The translations under genes were made by a program, and so were the position numbers. A DNA stretch of 64,000 nt, taken from positions 184,915-248,914 of the forward strand of contig CASGDA010000005.1 in assembly GCA_949300145.1 (NCBI GenBank), in the 5' to 3' direction. Below, one piece after another: positions 8,181 through 17,408 of the stretch. Every line of letters begins with the position of its first letter. Within the stretch, counting starts at the first letter, position 1. This DNA is from an uncultured Treponema sp. (GTDB lineage: Bacteria; Spirochaetota; Spirochaetia; Treponematales; Treponemataceae). The notes below the pieces were generated by a model. It was given only the letters and a program-made list of their open reading frames with translations, was not told the origin of the DNA and made no database searches.

Positions 8181-9365
8181 ATGAATCTTTTTTCTGATTT
8201 AGGTGTTGCCGAATGTCTTTGCGCCGCCCTTGCTGAAAAGGGAATAAACACCCCGACGGCGGTGCAGAATAAAATAATCCCCATGCTCCTTGAAGGCGGA
8301 GACACAGCGTTCCGTTCCGAAACAGGGACGGGAAAAACATTCGCCTATCTTCTCCCCGCGATAACAAAATTTCTGGATGAAAAAGATCTGACCCGTATTC
8401 TGGTAATAGCCCCGACCCACGAACTCGCGGCCCAGATAAAAAATGAAGCGGCGTTTCTGCTGAACAACTGCCCGCATAAACAGAAAGCGGCCCTCTTCAT
8501 AGCGGGCTCACCGTTAAAAAGACAGTGCGAGGCGTTGAAGCAGAAACCTCTTGTCGCGTCCGGGTCTCCGGGAAGAATCCTGGAATTGATGAGGATAAAA
8601 AAACTGAAGGCGGAGAAGATCTCCTTCGTTGTATTCGATGAAATCGACAGGCTTCTAAAGCCAGGGGTAAGGAACGAATTGGCGGACATCATAAGTGAAC
8701 TGCCTGAATCTGTCCAGTACGCCGCATGTTCCGCGACCATCGACGGAAATAAAGTCAAAGCCCTGGAAGAACTTTTTCCCAAAGGCGCGGAAAGGAAGAT
8801 GTATTTGGAAATTCTGCCTGAAGAAAACATACTGAAAAATGCGGTCACCCACTGGGCTTTTTTTTCCGAATCCAGAAACAAGGCGGAAGAACTCAGGAAG
8901 TTCATCAATGCGGAAAAACCTGGAAAGGCGCTGGTATTCATATCCGAAGCATCGAAGGTCCGGAACATAGTGGACAAGCTTCAGTATAAAAAAATAAACT
9001 GTGAAGGGCTTTTCTCTTCGATGGAAAAAACAGAAAAGAAAAAAATACTCGACCGGTTCCGCTCAGGGAAAATCCCGGTTTTAATTACAAGCGACATCAC
9101 CGCACGGGGGCTGGATATTCAGGGAATCACCCATGTAATCCAGCTGGATGTTCCGGGAGACAGGGATTTTTTCATACACCGGGCGGGACGCACCGGCAGA
9201 GCCGGCGGGACAGGAATAAACGTCGTTTTCGGCGATGAATTCGAGCTGAGAAAACTCGCCGCCCTGGAAAAAAATCTCGGGATAACGGTTTATCCCAAGA
9301 TTATGAGGAGCGGAAAAATATACAATCCGGAAAAAATCATCCCCCCGGATTATCAGAATCAGTAG
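8181..9365 (+). CDS. DEAD-box-family ATP-dependent RNA helicase
   Basis: This 394-residue two-domain RNA helicase core remodels RNA or RNPs. Visible motifs are the Q motif (TPTAVQNKIIP), I (SETGTGKT), Ia (PTHELA), II as FDEID rather than DEAD, III (SAT), and in domain 2 ALVFISEASKV, TARGLDIQGITHVIQLDVP and VI (HRAGRTGRAG). It is a minimal helicase with no RNA-binding extension. The ATG at 8181 lacks an SD and a TATCCT hexamer ends 5 nt upstream, so a very short or absent 5' leader is possible. The 3' end overlaps the convergent outer-membrane-type gene by 7 nt. The specific RNA target is unknown. Confidence 0.92.
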   Translation: MNLFSDLGVAECLCAALAEKGINTPTAVQNKIIPMLLEGGDTAFRSETGTGKTFAYLLPAITKFLDEKDLTRILVIAPTHELAAQIKNEAAFLLNNCPHKQKAALFIAGSPLKRQCEALKQKPLVASGSPGRILELMRIKKLKAEKISFVVFDEIDRLLKPGVRNELADIISELPESVQYAACSATIDGNKVKALEELFPKGAERKMYLEILPEENILKNAVTHWAFFSESRNKAEELRKFINAEKPGKALVFISEASKVRNIVDKLQYKKINCEGLFSSMEKTEKKKILDRFRSGKIPVLITSDITARGLDIQGITHVIQLDVPGDRDFFIHRAGRTGRAGGTGINVVFGDEFELRKLAALEKNLGITVYPKIMRSGKIYNPEKIIPPDYQNQ

Positions 9366-11119
9366 AAATATTCAAAAGCGACGGAAATGTAATTGTTGAA
9401 TTCCGCCGTGCCGGAAACCCTGTCCCTCCATGCCGCCAGCTGCCCGTCGGCTATGTTCTTGATTTCCTCGTCAGTGGCATTTTCCGAACCCTCCACATAG
9501 CTGTAAATATTGTTCCCGCGCTCACCCACACCTTTATTCAAATTGGCTTCAAACCTGTATCCGAGTTTAAAAACCATATAACCGCCGCTCTTTAAAACAG
9601 GCAGCCTGCATAAAACGTCAAAACCCGCCTGCCACACATACTGTATTGTATCCTGAGTCAAAAAAGGCGTGTCGTAAAATCTGGCGTGTCCGACCGAGGT
9701 ATCAGAGGAGTTGGCTATTGTACCGTCAGTAATGTATCCGGGATTGGTTATATACTCTTTGATAAATTTCCATTCCATGTCTTCGTTTACATTTGCGTGT
9801 CTTATAAGAGAGCCTACAATATCCACATCGACGCATTCCAGGGGGCGGGTTTTAACCCTGAGCGTAAAACGGTCTGAATTCGGCTCAAGGGCGGCGCCCA
9901 TGGAAGTTCCCGCATGAAGATAATTCTGGTAATTAGGAAGAGAGGCGTCATTGTCATGACTTTCTTTGTGGGAGTAAGTATACGGAGTAACAAGTGTATA
10001 GTTAAAAGAAATCATTGAAAGGATATTTCCCTTCCTCGGCGCATAAGAAACGCCGAGCTGTCCCGCAAGACGCCATTTTGTGTCCCACTGCAATGTGGCA
10101 ATATCATTAAAGCTCAAATCATCCGCATAGATAACACCGTCTATCTTCCAGCCGGTGGCAGGTTTAATTGTAAACATACCGCCCATGTAACTATTGTCGT
10201 TGAATCCGGTCAGTCCCTGATTAAGGAAATACACGGTCAAAGGAAGCATATACATGGGTTCAATCCTGCCGCCGTACATGACGGATTCAACAAAAGAAAC
10301 CGAAAGCCAGTCAAAGGGATGGAAATCCAAAGAATGCAGAGACAGGAATTTCTCAGGATAATAGGATAAGTCATCCATGCTCACGGAAGCTGAATAATCA
10401 GCGTCTGTGGTGGCGCTCAGGCCGTAAAACCCCGTGTTGAACGTCCACTTGGGTCTTCTGAAAACAAAGGAAATCTGCCCGGAATGGGTTGCGCTTGGAC
10501 TGACAATAACCCCGTCTTCATGGAAGGGGCCGAAAGAACCTCGCATGAGACCGGCGATAAGATAATAATCAGAGGTTCCCAACGCCACGGATGAGTTGAA
10601 GGAAGGCAGAATCCAAAACGGGCCCACCTTGGCGTTATCGGCGACAACATCCTTGGAGGAACAGGTTCCGGTTGGAAGCAGTTCTTCATCAGGAAGTCTA
10701 TTCACAGCCCACAAATCAAAAGAACCGCTTATCGACAGGAGATCCCTAAACAAGTAATGGTTGAAATCCGCGGAAAGAATTGAAATGTCAAGCTGCTTGT
10801 CCATATCGTCCGTAATAGTGGCGGAAACTTTTCCTCCGATGGTGAAGGACTTGCCGAAAAGGCGTTTATAGTGGGCCTGTGCCACACGCCGCTCCCTTTC
10901 AGGCGCACTGTTTATAACCTCCTCCAGGATTTCCTCAACAAGCTGCATCGGATAAGGCCGGGCGGCGGGAAGGTTATTCACAAGTCCCATGGTTTCCCAG
11001 ACGGTTAAATCGGAGTAAAAATAATCATTCGGATCTGCGGCAACCTGCCCGGACACGGAAGGAATGAAAAAGACCAGCAGGCAGACGGATAAAAAAATTT
11101 CAGCCAATAATTTCTTCAT
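9359..11119 (-). CDS. Putative outer-membrane beta-barrel protein
   Basis: I do not recognise a named family. The 586-residue product has a clear Sec signal peptide (MKKLLAEIFLSVCLLVFFIPSVSG, cleaved near AVSGQ-like VSGQ). A short helical segment follows (about 60-110, containing RRVAQAHYKRLFG). The remainder is rich in aromatic, Gly and Asn residues with alternating polar/hydrophobic stretches (for example ISFNYTLVTPYTYSH) and ends in VAFEYFY, an aromatic C terminus typical of proteins inserted by BamA. This suggests a 14-18-strand outer-membrane protein (inference). A TAGAAT -10 candidate ends 9 nt before the ATG and no SD is visible. Confidence 0.65.
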   Translation of the reverse strand: MKKLLAEIFLSVCLLVFFIPSVSGQVAADPNDYFYSDLTVWETMGLVNNLPAARPYPMQLVEEILEEVINSAPERERRVAQAHYKRLFGKSFTIGGKVSATITDDMDKQLDISILSADFNHYLFRDLLSISGSFDLWAVNRLPDEELLPTGTCSSKDVVADNAKVGPFWILPSFNSSVALGTSDYYLIAGLMRGSFGPFHEDGVIVSPSATHSGQISFVFRRPKWTFNTGFYGLSATTDADYSASVSMDDLSYYPEKFLSLHSLDFHPFDWLSVSFVESVMYGGRIEPMYMLPLTVYFLNQGLTGFNDNSYMGGMFTIKPATGWKIDGVIYADDLSFNDIATLQWDTKWRLAGQLGVSYAPRKGNILSMISFNYTLVTPYTYSHKESHDNDASLPNYQNYLHAGTSMGAALEPNSDRFTLRVKTRPLECVDVDIVGSLIRHANVNEDMEWKFIKEYITNPGYITDGTIANSSDTSVGHARFYDTPFLTQDTIQYVWQAGFDVLCRLPVLKSGGYMVFKLGYRFEANLNKGVGERGNNIYSYVEGSENATDEEIKNIADGQLAAWRDRVSGTAEFNNYISVAFEYFY

Positions 11120-11171
11120 AGGATGTGCATTCTAACATATTTTTGTATTATTCTCCAGTATAATTTTGCAT

Positions 11172-11201
11172 TTGCTTAAATATTCCCTTATATTGTATAA
11201 T
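11172..11201 (+). promoter_or_regulatory. Promoter giving a predicted leaderless GT4 mRNA
   Basis: TTGCTT (11172-11177), an 18-nt spacer and the perfect -10 box TATAAT (11196-11201) are followed by only AGTCCC before the ATG at 11208. Transcription starting 7 nt after the -10 box would begin at the A of the ATG. No SD is present. Confidence 0.6.
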
Positions 11202-11207
11202 AGTCCC

Positions 11208-12434
11208 ATGAACATAGCATTGTTTTCTGATTGTTACTATCCGACCAAAAACGGCGTTGTGACCGTTGTCATACAATTACGGAATATTCTGGAAAGGATG
11301 GGGCACCACGTTGTCATTGTCACGGTGGAAAATTCCAAGCTGGAAGAAACGAAATCGGGAGGAGACCCCTGCATTTTCAGGACACCTTCAATACCGCTGG
11401 GTTTGGGAACCGACCAATTCATAGGATTCCCCCACAAATCAAAGATCATCAAGTTCCTCAAACAGCATAAGATAGAACTCATCCACAGCCACACTGAATT
11501 TTACATAGCCCACGCGGCAAAAATCACGGCGAGGGCACTTCATATACCGGCGATCGTCACAACCCATACAATGTGGGAAGATTTTTATCCATACTACCTT
11601 CCCATGGCGAAGCTTATACCCGTGAAACTTGTCCGGAAAATAACGAAACGGCTTTACAAGAAATTTTACGCGATAATAAACGTTTCCGAAAAAGCGCAGA
11701 ATTATTTCAAACAACCATGGATGCTTCCCGATATTCCCTCGGCAATAATTCCCAACGCCATCGACACCTCCGCCTTTGAAAGGGAGAAGGACACAAAAGA
11801 AGATTTGGAGAATATGCGCAAAAACTGGGGTATAGACAAAAACGATACACTCCTTCTTTTTGTGGGCAGGATAGGAGAGGAAAAGAGGGTTTTTGAACTT
11901 CTCAATATATGCATGAATGTGATAAAAAAAAGCAGGGAACATGTGAAAGCCCTGTTTGTGGGAAACGGATCCGCTTTGAATGACATGAGAAACCAGGTCC
12001 GCCAGTCGAATATGGGGGACTCAATAATATTCACGGGATTTGTAAGCTGGCCACAACTCCATACATATTACAGGATGAGCGATATATTCGTCACGGCTTC
12101 CCTTTCGGAAATGCACTCCATGACAATCCTTGAAGCAATGATATGCGAGCTCCCGGTTGTTGTCCGGGACGACGTGAGTTACCATGATACAATCATCAAT
12201 GAAACAAACGGATTTTTAACCGCAAGTGATGATGAAATGGAAACGCGGATTCTCGAATTGACGGAAGACAAAGGGAAACGTAAAAAATTCGGAAAAAACA
12301 GTTTAAAATTGTCGCGGAATTTTTCCCTTGAAGTCCACGGGCGTAAGACAGAAATTTTCTATGAGGAAGTACTGAAAGCTTACCCCGGACCTCTAAATGA
12401 AAATAAAGTCAGGGAAAAATTAAAAAACCTGTAA
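11208..12434 (+). CDS. GT4-family glycosyltransferase (glycolipid type)
   Basis: This 408-residue GT-B enzyme resembles diacylglycerol glucosyltransferases and related GT4 enzymes that glycosylate membrane lipids. Its N terminus is MNIALFSDCYYPTKNGVVTV, followed by IELIHSHTEFYIAHAA, VTTHTMWEDFYPYYLP and, in the donor domain, LLLFVGRIGEEKRV, FTGFVSWPQLHTYYRMSDIF and SEMHSMTILEAMICELPVV. The DxxxPxxxGV start and HSHxE motif are typical of that subgroup; the exact lipid acceptor is inference. The start is set by homology because no SD exists; the promoter arrangement suggests a leaderless transcript. Confidence 0.85.
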   Translation: MNIALFSDCYYPTKNGVVTVVIQLRNILERMGHHVVIVTVENSKLEETKSGGDPCIFRTPSIPLGLGTDQFIGFPHKSKIIKFLKQHKIELIHSHTEFYIAHAAKITARALHIPAIVTTHTMWEDFYPYYLPMAKLIPVKLVRKITKRLYKKFYAIINVSEKAQNYFKQPWMLPDIPSAIIPNAIDTSAFEREKDTKEDLENMRKNWGIDKNDTLLLFVGRIGEEKRVFELLNICMNVIKKSREHVKALFVGNGSALNDMRNQVRQSNMGDSIIFTGFVSWPQLHTYYRMSDIFVTASLSEMHSMTILEAMICELPVVVRDDVSYHDTIINETNGFLTASDDEMETRILELTEDKGKRKKFGKNSLKLSRNFSLEVHGRKTEIFYEEVLKAYPGPLNENKVREKLKNL

Positions 12435-12486
12435 TATTTTCCGGCGGCAGTTGAAACTGCGGAAAGTAAAGGTTATTCTATACAGA

Positions 12487-13299
12487 GTGGAAGCTAAAAC
12501 AAAGGAAACCCTTTTTTCGTTTTTTGATACGGCATACCGTTTTGTCTCTGCATATGGGGAACCTCCCTCGGCTGTCCCGGAATTCAAGGACGCCGGAATA
12601 CAGGAAAGCCCTCCAGGGATTTCCGGCGCATCCGGAACAGGCGAAACGGGGACAGGAAAATTCCGAAGCCTGGAAGAAATATCAGAGAAGGTGAAAGCCT
12701 GTAAAAACTGCGGTCTCCACGCGGGAAGAAAAAACGCTGTTCCAGGCGCGGGAGCCGAACAGGCGTTTGTCCTTATCATCGGAGAAGGGCCTGGAGCGGA
12801 GGAAGACTTGCGGGGGGAACCTTTTGTCGGCAGATCAGGACAACTGCTGGACAAAATGCTGGAGGCGATTTCCCTTTCCAGGCTTTCAAATGTGTACATC
12901 GCGAACGTCGTAAAATGCAGGCCGCCGGGGAACCGGGATCCCCTTCCCGCAGAGTCGGCCGCCTGTTCGGAATTCCTGAAAGCCCAGATTGACCTCATAA
13001 AGCCGAAAGCGATTTTAGTTCTCGGAAGAATCGCCGCGCAGAATCTTCTTGCAACAAAAGAAGGGATCAACAGACTAAGAGGCCGTTTCTTTGACTACAA
13101 GGGTATTCCCCTGATGCCGACATATCATCCGAGCGCGCTTTTAAGGGATGAAAACCTTAAACGGCCCGCATGGGAAGACTTAAAACTTTTCAGGGAAAAA
13201 CTCAGGAGTCTCGAACCGGAATATGAGCGGAAATTCGCGGAAGGAAAGCTGAAAAGAAATTCCGCCGGCGGCAAACATATTCCCGGGGCAGGAAACTGA
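12487..13299 (+). CDS. Family 4 uracil-DNA glycosylase (4Fe-4S)
   Basis: This enzyme excises uracil from DNA. The 270-residue product has the family 4 arrangement: four cysteines for a 4Fe-4S cluster (CKNCGLH, VVKCRPPGNRDP, AACSEFL), motif A GEGPGAEEDLRGEPFVG, LGRIAAQNLL, and motif B PTYHPSALLR near the C terminus. About 75 poorly conserved residues precede the catalytic domain, starting VEAKTKETLFSFFDTAYRFV. I prefer the GTG at 12487 because that N terminus resembles the family; a TTG at 12451 would add 12 basic residues. It overlaps priA by one nucleotide (TGATG), so the two are coupled in a DNA-repair/replication-restart pair. Confidence 0.88.
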   Translation: MEAKTKETLFSFFDTAYRFVSAYGEPPSAVPEFKDAGIQESPPGISGASGTGETGTGKFRSLEEISEKVKACKNCGLHAGRKNAVPGAGAEQAFVLIIGEGPGAEEDLRGEPFVGRSGQLLDKMLEAISLSRLSNVYIANVVKCRPPGNRDPLPAESAACSEFLKAQIDLIKPKAILVLGRIAAQNLLATKEGINRLRGRFFDYKGIPLMPTYHPSALLRDENLKRPAWEDLKLFREKLRSLEPEYERKFAEGKLKRNSAGGKHIPGAGN

Positions 13300-15305
13300 T
13301 GGATGGCTCCGTCCGCTGGCTTGAACTGGCATTCAACATCCCGTTAAACAATTCTTTTTGGTATAAAACAGAAATTTCAGACGACGGCGGGACTTTTACA
13401 GGAAAAAGAGCCGAAGTTATGCTGGGATCAAGAAAATCCTATGGGTTCATCATTTCTGAAAGGAATGAAAAACCGGAGATGCTGCCGGTGAATGAAAGCG
13501 AAGTGAAATACGTGCTGCGTATTATTGATGAAGAGCCCTTCTTCGGAAAATCCGAAATAAAACTGGCGCAATGGATTTCAGCCTTTTACCTATGTACCTT
13601 CGGGGAAGCACTTTCATCGATGCTTCCTTCCGGCAGGAAAGAAAAACCGCTGGCTGATGATTTTTTTTCAACAGAAGAAAGTTTCAAACAGTCAGGAAGG
13701 ATTCTGTCAGAAGAACAAAAACAAGCCGTCGAAGGAATCATCTCCGCGGGGGAAAAGGGAAACACACATTCAGGAAAAATATTGTATCTCCAGGGAATCA
13801 CCGGATCAGGTAAAACAGAGGTTTTCCTCCAGGCGGCGCAGACAATGATTGAACGTGGAAAATCCGTGATTTATCTGGTTCCCGAAATATCGCTCACCCA
13901 TCAGGTAGTGGAAGATGTGGCGGCACGCTTCGGTGAAGGCGCGGCGGTACTGCACTCAGGATTAACCCAGGCACAGAAACTCGCACAGTGGAGGCGCATA
14001 AGAAGAGGAGAGGCAAAAATAATTGTGGGCGCCCGCAGCGCGGTTTTTGCGCCGGCGGAAAATCTGGGGTTGATTATAATAGACGAAGAGCAGGACGGTT
14101 CATACAAATCGGGGAACACTCCAAGATATCATGCCCGCCAGGTGGCCATGAAAAGAAGCGCCGATTCAAACTGTGTCCTTGTAATGGGAAGCGCGACGCC
14201 GTCGGTTGAGGCATGGTACCAGATAAAACTGGGAAGGATAAAAGCGTACCGCCTTACACAACGGTTGTCGGGAGGAGAGCCGCCTGATGTTTCAATCATA
14301 CCTTTAAAAGCAGATGACGGAATCCTCTCGAAAGAATTGAAGGAAGCGGTTTTTAAAACCAAACAGAAAGGGAAACAGACCATTTTGTTCCTGAACAGAA
14401 GGGGCTTCACCCATTTCTTCCAGTGTAAAACCTGCGGTTTTGAATTAAAATGCAGAAACTGTTCTGTACCGATGACCTGGCACAAATCAAAAAACAGGAT
14501 GCAGTGCCATTATTGCGGCTGGCAGACAACACCTCCGTCGGTATGTCCTGAATGCGGTTCCCTGGACATAATGTACCACGGGGTCGGAACCGAATACGTG
14601 GAAAATGAAATAAAAAAAGCTTTCCCGGATTTCTCAATCCAAAGGGCGGATACAGACTCCGTAAGAAAAAAAGGTGAATTAAAAAAAATACTCACCGATT
14701 TCAGGAACGGAAAAACAGATATACTGCTCGGAACTCAAATGATAACCAAAGGATTGAATTTCCCGGGCGTTAATCTGGTCGGTGTTGTTTCCGCGGACTC
14801 AACTTTAAGGATGCCTGACTTCAGGGCATCGGAAAGAACATTTTCCATGTTAGTCCAGGTGTCCGGGCGGGCCGGAAGATTTTCTTCAGGCGGAAAAGTT
14901 TTAATACAGGCAAAAGATACGGAAGCACCCGCCATTACACATGCGGTTTCCGGCAATCTGGAAAAGTTTTATATGCAGGAAGCAGAAGACAGGGAGATGA
15001 TGGGTTTTCCCCCGTTCACAAGACTGATAAGGTTTTTATTCAGGGGGAAAAAAGCTGAAGACGCGGAAAGAAGCTCCGAGGAAGCCGCCGCCATATTGCG
15101 CACCCTGATTACAGAGGAGAACGCAGTGCTGGGGCCCGCGGAATGTCCGCTCGCAATGATAGCGGGGAATTACCGCTTTCATATTTTAATAAAAACAAAA
15201 AACATAAAAAAAACCCTGAAACTCTCAGCTGATTTCATAGCGTCATACAAAACCCCGCACGGGGTATACCTTGAAACGGATGTAGACCCTGTAAGTATTA
15301 TGTAG
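13299..15305 (+). CDS. priA: Primosomal protein N' (replication restart helicase PriA)
   Basis: PriA recognises stalled or D-loop forks and reloads the replicative helicase. The 668-residue product has an N-terminal 3' DNA-binding domain, Walker A GITGSGKT (about residue 167), Walker B IIIDEEQD, GSATPSVE (motif III), the inserted zinc domain with eight Cys (CKTCGFELKCRNC, CHYCGW, CPECG) and motif VI (SGRAGR). The size is slightly below the E. coli protein. The ATG overlaps the stop of the upstream uracil-DNA glycosylase gene. No sign of damage. Confidence 0.96.
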   Translation: MDGSVRWLELAFNIPLNNSFWYKTEISDDGGTFTGKRAEVMLGSRKSYGFIISERNEKPEMLPVNESEVKYVLRIIDEEPFFGKSEIKLAQWISAFYLCTFGEALSSMLPSGRKEKPLADDFFSTEESFKQSGRILSEEQKQAVEGIISAGEKGNTHSGKILYLQGITGSGKTEVFLQAAQTMIERGKSVIYLVPEISLTHQVVEDVAARFGEGAAVLHSGLTQAQKLAQWRRIRRGEAKIIVGARSAVFAPAENLGLIIIDEEQDGSYKSGNTPRYHARQVAMKRSADSNCVLVMGSATPSVEAWYQIKLGRIKAYRLTQRLSGGEPPDVSIIPLKADDGILSKELKEAVFKTKQKGKQTILFLNRRGFTHFFQCKTCGFELKCRNCSVPMTWHKSKNRMQCHYCGWQTTPPSVCPECGSLDIMYHGVGTEYVENEIKKAFPDFSIQRADTDSVRKKGELKKILTDFRNGKTDILLGTQMITKGLNFPGVNLVGVVSADSTLRMPDFRASERTFSMLVQVSGRAGRFSSGGKVLIQAKDTEAPAITHAVSGNLEKFYMQEAEDREMMGFPPFTRLIRFLFRGKKAEDAERSSEEAAAILRTLITEENAVLGPAECPLAMIAGNYRFHILIKTKNIKKTLKLSADFIASYKTPHGVYLETDVDPVSIM

Positions 15306-15320
15306 TACGCTATATATAAA

Positions 15321-16094
15321 TCAGTACCGGACATTCCAGAGGAAAAGGCCTTTTGCGGGAGCGGTCTGCCCTGCCATGCGTCTTTCACCGCTTTTTATTA
15401 TGGACAGGAAATCCTCCCGACCTTTGCCTCTTTTTTCAAAATCAATTATCGTTCCCAAAATTGAACGCACCATTTTCCACAAGAAGGCGTTCGCTGAAAT
15501 TTCAAAAACAATCCTGGACCCCTCCGGAAAAAAATGGGCGCCGTAAAAGAAACGGGACCGGGTTGAACTTTTATCTCCCGCCGCTGTAAAAACAGAACAA
15601 TCCATTTCCCCGGAAAGAACAGATGCCATCTCGTTAAGACGCCGTATGTCAGGCCTGCGGAAAAGAGGCCAACAATAGGGATATTCATGGGCAGGAAGGG
15701 AAGAAGAACAGCAAAGGAAATACCTGTAAGTACGTTCCCTTGCATCGAAGCGGGCATGAAAATCCGGGGAGACTTCGGAGGACTCAAGTATTCTCACATC
15801 GGGCGGCAGCCAGGAATTCAACGCGGGAACAAAACTGGAAGCCGGCATGGAAAAAATATCGGTATGGAAATTCGCAACCTGACCGACCGCATGAACCCCC
15901 GCATCCGTACGGCCGGAACCAATCAGGGGTATTGTTTTTTTATGTATTTTTTCCAGGGCTTTTTCAATTTCATTCTGAACGGTGCGGGAAAAACCGGCCC
16001 CGCTCTGCCGCTGCCAGCCGGAGAAATTCGTCCCGTCATATGAAACTTTCAATTTAATATTACGAAGGGAATCACGGCTTTCAGGAACAATCAA
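15321..16094 (-). CDS. truA: tRNA pseudouridine synthase A
   Basis: TruA converts uridines 38-40 of the tRNA anticodon stem-loop to pseudouridine. The 257-residue protein carries LKVSYDGTNFSGWQRQ at the N terminus and the catalytic Asp64 in GSGRTDAGVHAVGQVANF, followed by RTYRYFL and FLWKMVRSILGTII. The start is a TTG at 16094 that overlaps the upstream stop codon and is preceded by AGAGGAAAGCGA. It is the last gene of a minus-strand run after the DUF2225 gene. Confidence 0.95.
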   Translation of the reverse strand: MIVPESRDSLRNIKLKVSYDGTNFSGWQRQSGAGFSRTVQNEIEKALEKIHKKTIPLIGSGRTDAGVHAVGQVANFHTDIFSMPASSFVPALNSWLPPDVRILESSEVSPDFHARFDARERTYRYFLCCSSSLPAHEYPYCWPLFRRPDIRRLNEMASVLSGEMDCSVFTAAGDKSSTRSRFFYGAHFFPEGSRIVFEISANAFLWKMVRSILGTIIDFEKRGKGREDFLSIIKSGERRMAGQTAPAKGLFLWNVRY

Positions 16095-16984
16095 TCGCTT
16101 TCCTCTTCCCCTCTTTCCGCAAGCTCCGCCACAATTGCGTCGTAAAGCGCCCTGGCATGCTCCAGCAACGGGCCCGGCTTGTTTTTTGAGGAACGCCCGA
16201 GCCCGAACATCTTTGCAAGCGACCGGCGCTGGGCGGCCAACAGTTTGTTTCTCAGCTCAAGGTTTTCTTTGGAACCGTATTTATACTCAAGAAGAGCCGA
16301 AAGATACAAAACCCCGTCAAACCCGTAGTTCTTATCCAAGTCAGGTCCGAATGATTTCAAACTGGCTATCATCTCCTTGCCGCAGGTTTCCAGTTCCACC
16401 GCCAGCCGGTAAAAAAACAAAGCCTTATGATAAAACAATGAGGACACATAGGCATAATTATCCTCAGGATATTTTTTATCCAAATCCGAAAAAAGCCACG
16501 CGGCGCGCAGGGAACACAAAGCGCGTTTTATTGTAGGCGAGAATTTCAGGTTTATATGCTCATAACAGAGGATAGCAAGATAATAAGAAGCGGCCCCTTC
16601 TTTCAACGTCCTGTTCCGGACAAAATCCAGGGAACCGAATAAATTTTTTATAGACTGGTATCTGTCCTGCATCCTTTCATAAACGGCATTCAAGCTGTCT
16701 TTATCCAAAACAAGAAAATCCTGGGGGAAAGCCGCATAATTGCATTTGGGACAAACGGTTATCGCATATATCAGCGGATAAACTTCCCCATATTTCGCGG
16801 AAGGCTCATACAACCTGCGCAATTCATCGGTCAAGTCACCGGCGATGAGTCTTCCGCCGCCGCTTTTCAATTCCTCCCGTTTAAAACGGGTGTTACATAT
16901 CGGGCAAACAATCTGGTCTTTGGAATAATAAGTCAAAGCAGATATTTTTTCCTCTTTCTGCTGGCTGGAAGACGCTTTTACCAC
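16091..16984 (-). CDS. DUF2225 family protein
   Basis: The function of this 297-residue cytoplasmic protein is unknown. It matches DUF2225 in having two zinc-ribbon-like CxxC pairs (CPICNTRF near residue 27 and CPKCNYAAFPQDF near residue 79) followed by an all-helical, TPR-like C-terminal region (for example AAWLFSDLDKKYPEDNYAYV). Probably the four Cys bind one zinc ion. The last nucleotides overlap truA. The family is common in Firmicutes and spirochaetes. Confidence 0.8.
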   Translation of the reverse strand: MVKASSSQQKEEKISALTYYSKDQIVCPICNTRFKREELKSGGGRLIAGDLTDELRRLYEPSAKYGEVYPLIYAITVCPKCNYAAFPQDFLVLDKDSLNAVYERMQDRYQSIKNLFGSLDFVRNRTLKEGAASYYLAILCYEHINLKFSPTIKRALCSLRAAWLFSDLDKKYPEDNYAYVSSLFYHKALFFYRLAVELETCGKEMIASLKSFGPDLDKNYGFDGVLYLSALLEYKYGSKENLELRNKLLAAQRRSLAKMFGLGRSSKNKPGPLLEHARALYDAIVAELAERGEEESD

Positions 16985-17003
16985 TTCTTACCTCCGGAAA
17001 ATT

Positions 17004-17408
17004 TCAGTTTTCCTTCCGCGGATTTTCGTCCGCATTATATCGCTCAATAACAACCACAGCCGCCGCTATTCCGCCGTCATGGGTCAAAGACAGGTGTATG
17101 TTTCCGCCCCCGCCGTCATTAAAAACCTCAAGGGCGTCACCGTAAAGCAAAAGTTCCGGCTTCCCTGATTCTGCGGCGGCGACCCTGATATTCCGCAGAC
17201 TCATCCCGCACAGTCCGCACCCGAGCGCTTTCCCCAAAGCTTCTTTTGCCGCGAACCTTGCGGCGAGTGATTCCTGCCCGTGGCTGCGTTTTTTCATTAC
17301 GTCTTTGATTTCTTCGGGATGAAAATACCGTTCAAGCAGGGTTTCATCGGATATCCATCTTTTCATCCTGTCGATTTTAACAACGTCTATTCCGACTCCG
17401 CAAATCAT
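17004..17408 (-). CDS. acpS: Holo-[acyl-carrier-protein] synthase
   Basis: AcpS transfers 4'-phosphopantetheine from CoA to acyl carrier protein, activating fatty-acid synthesis. The 134-residue product shows the family signature: GVGIDVVKIDRMKR with the Mg-binding Asp, FAAKEALGKALGCG with the catalytic Glu, and LSLTHDGGIAAAVVVIE. It overlaps the stop of cdaR by 4 nt (ATGA), so it is the distal gene of folP-cdaA-cdaR-acpS. Confidence 0.95.
   Translation of the reverse strand: MICGVGIDVVKIDRMKRWISDETLLERYFHPEEIKDVMKKRSHGQESLAARFAAKEALGKALGCGLCGMSLRNIRVAAAESGKPELLLYGDALEVFNDGGGGNIHLSLTHDGGIAAAVVVIERYNADENPRKEN

Noticed and set aside
8181..9365. DEID instead of DEAD in helicase motif II as a sign of inactivation
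   Set aside because: The metal-binding Asp-Glu pair is intact, variation at the last two positions is common in the DEAD/DEAH superfamily, and all other motifs are normal.
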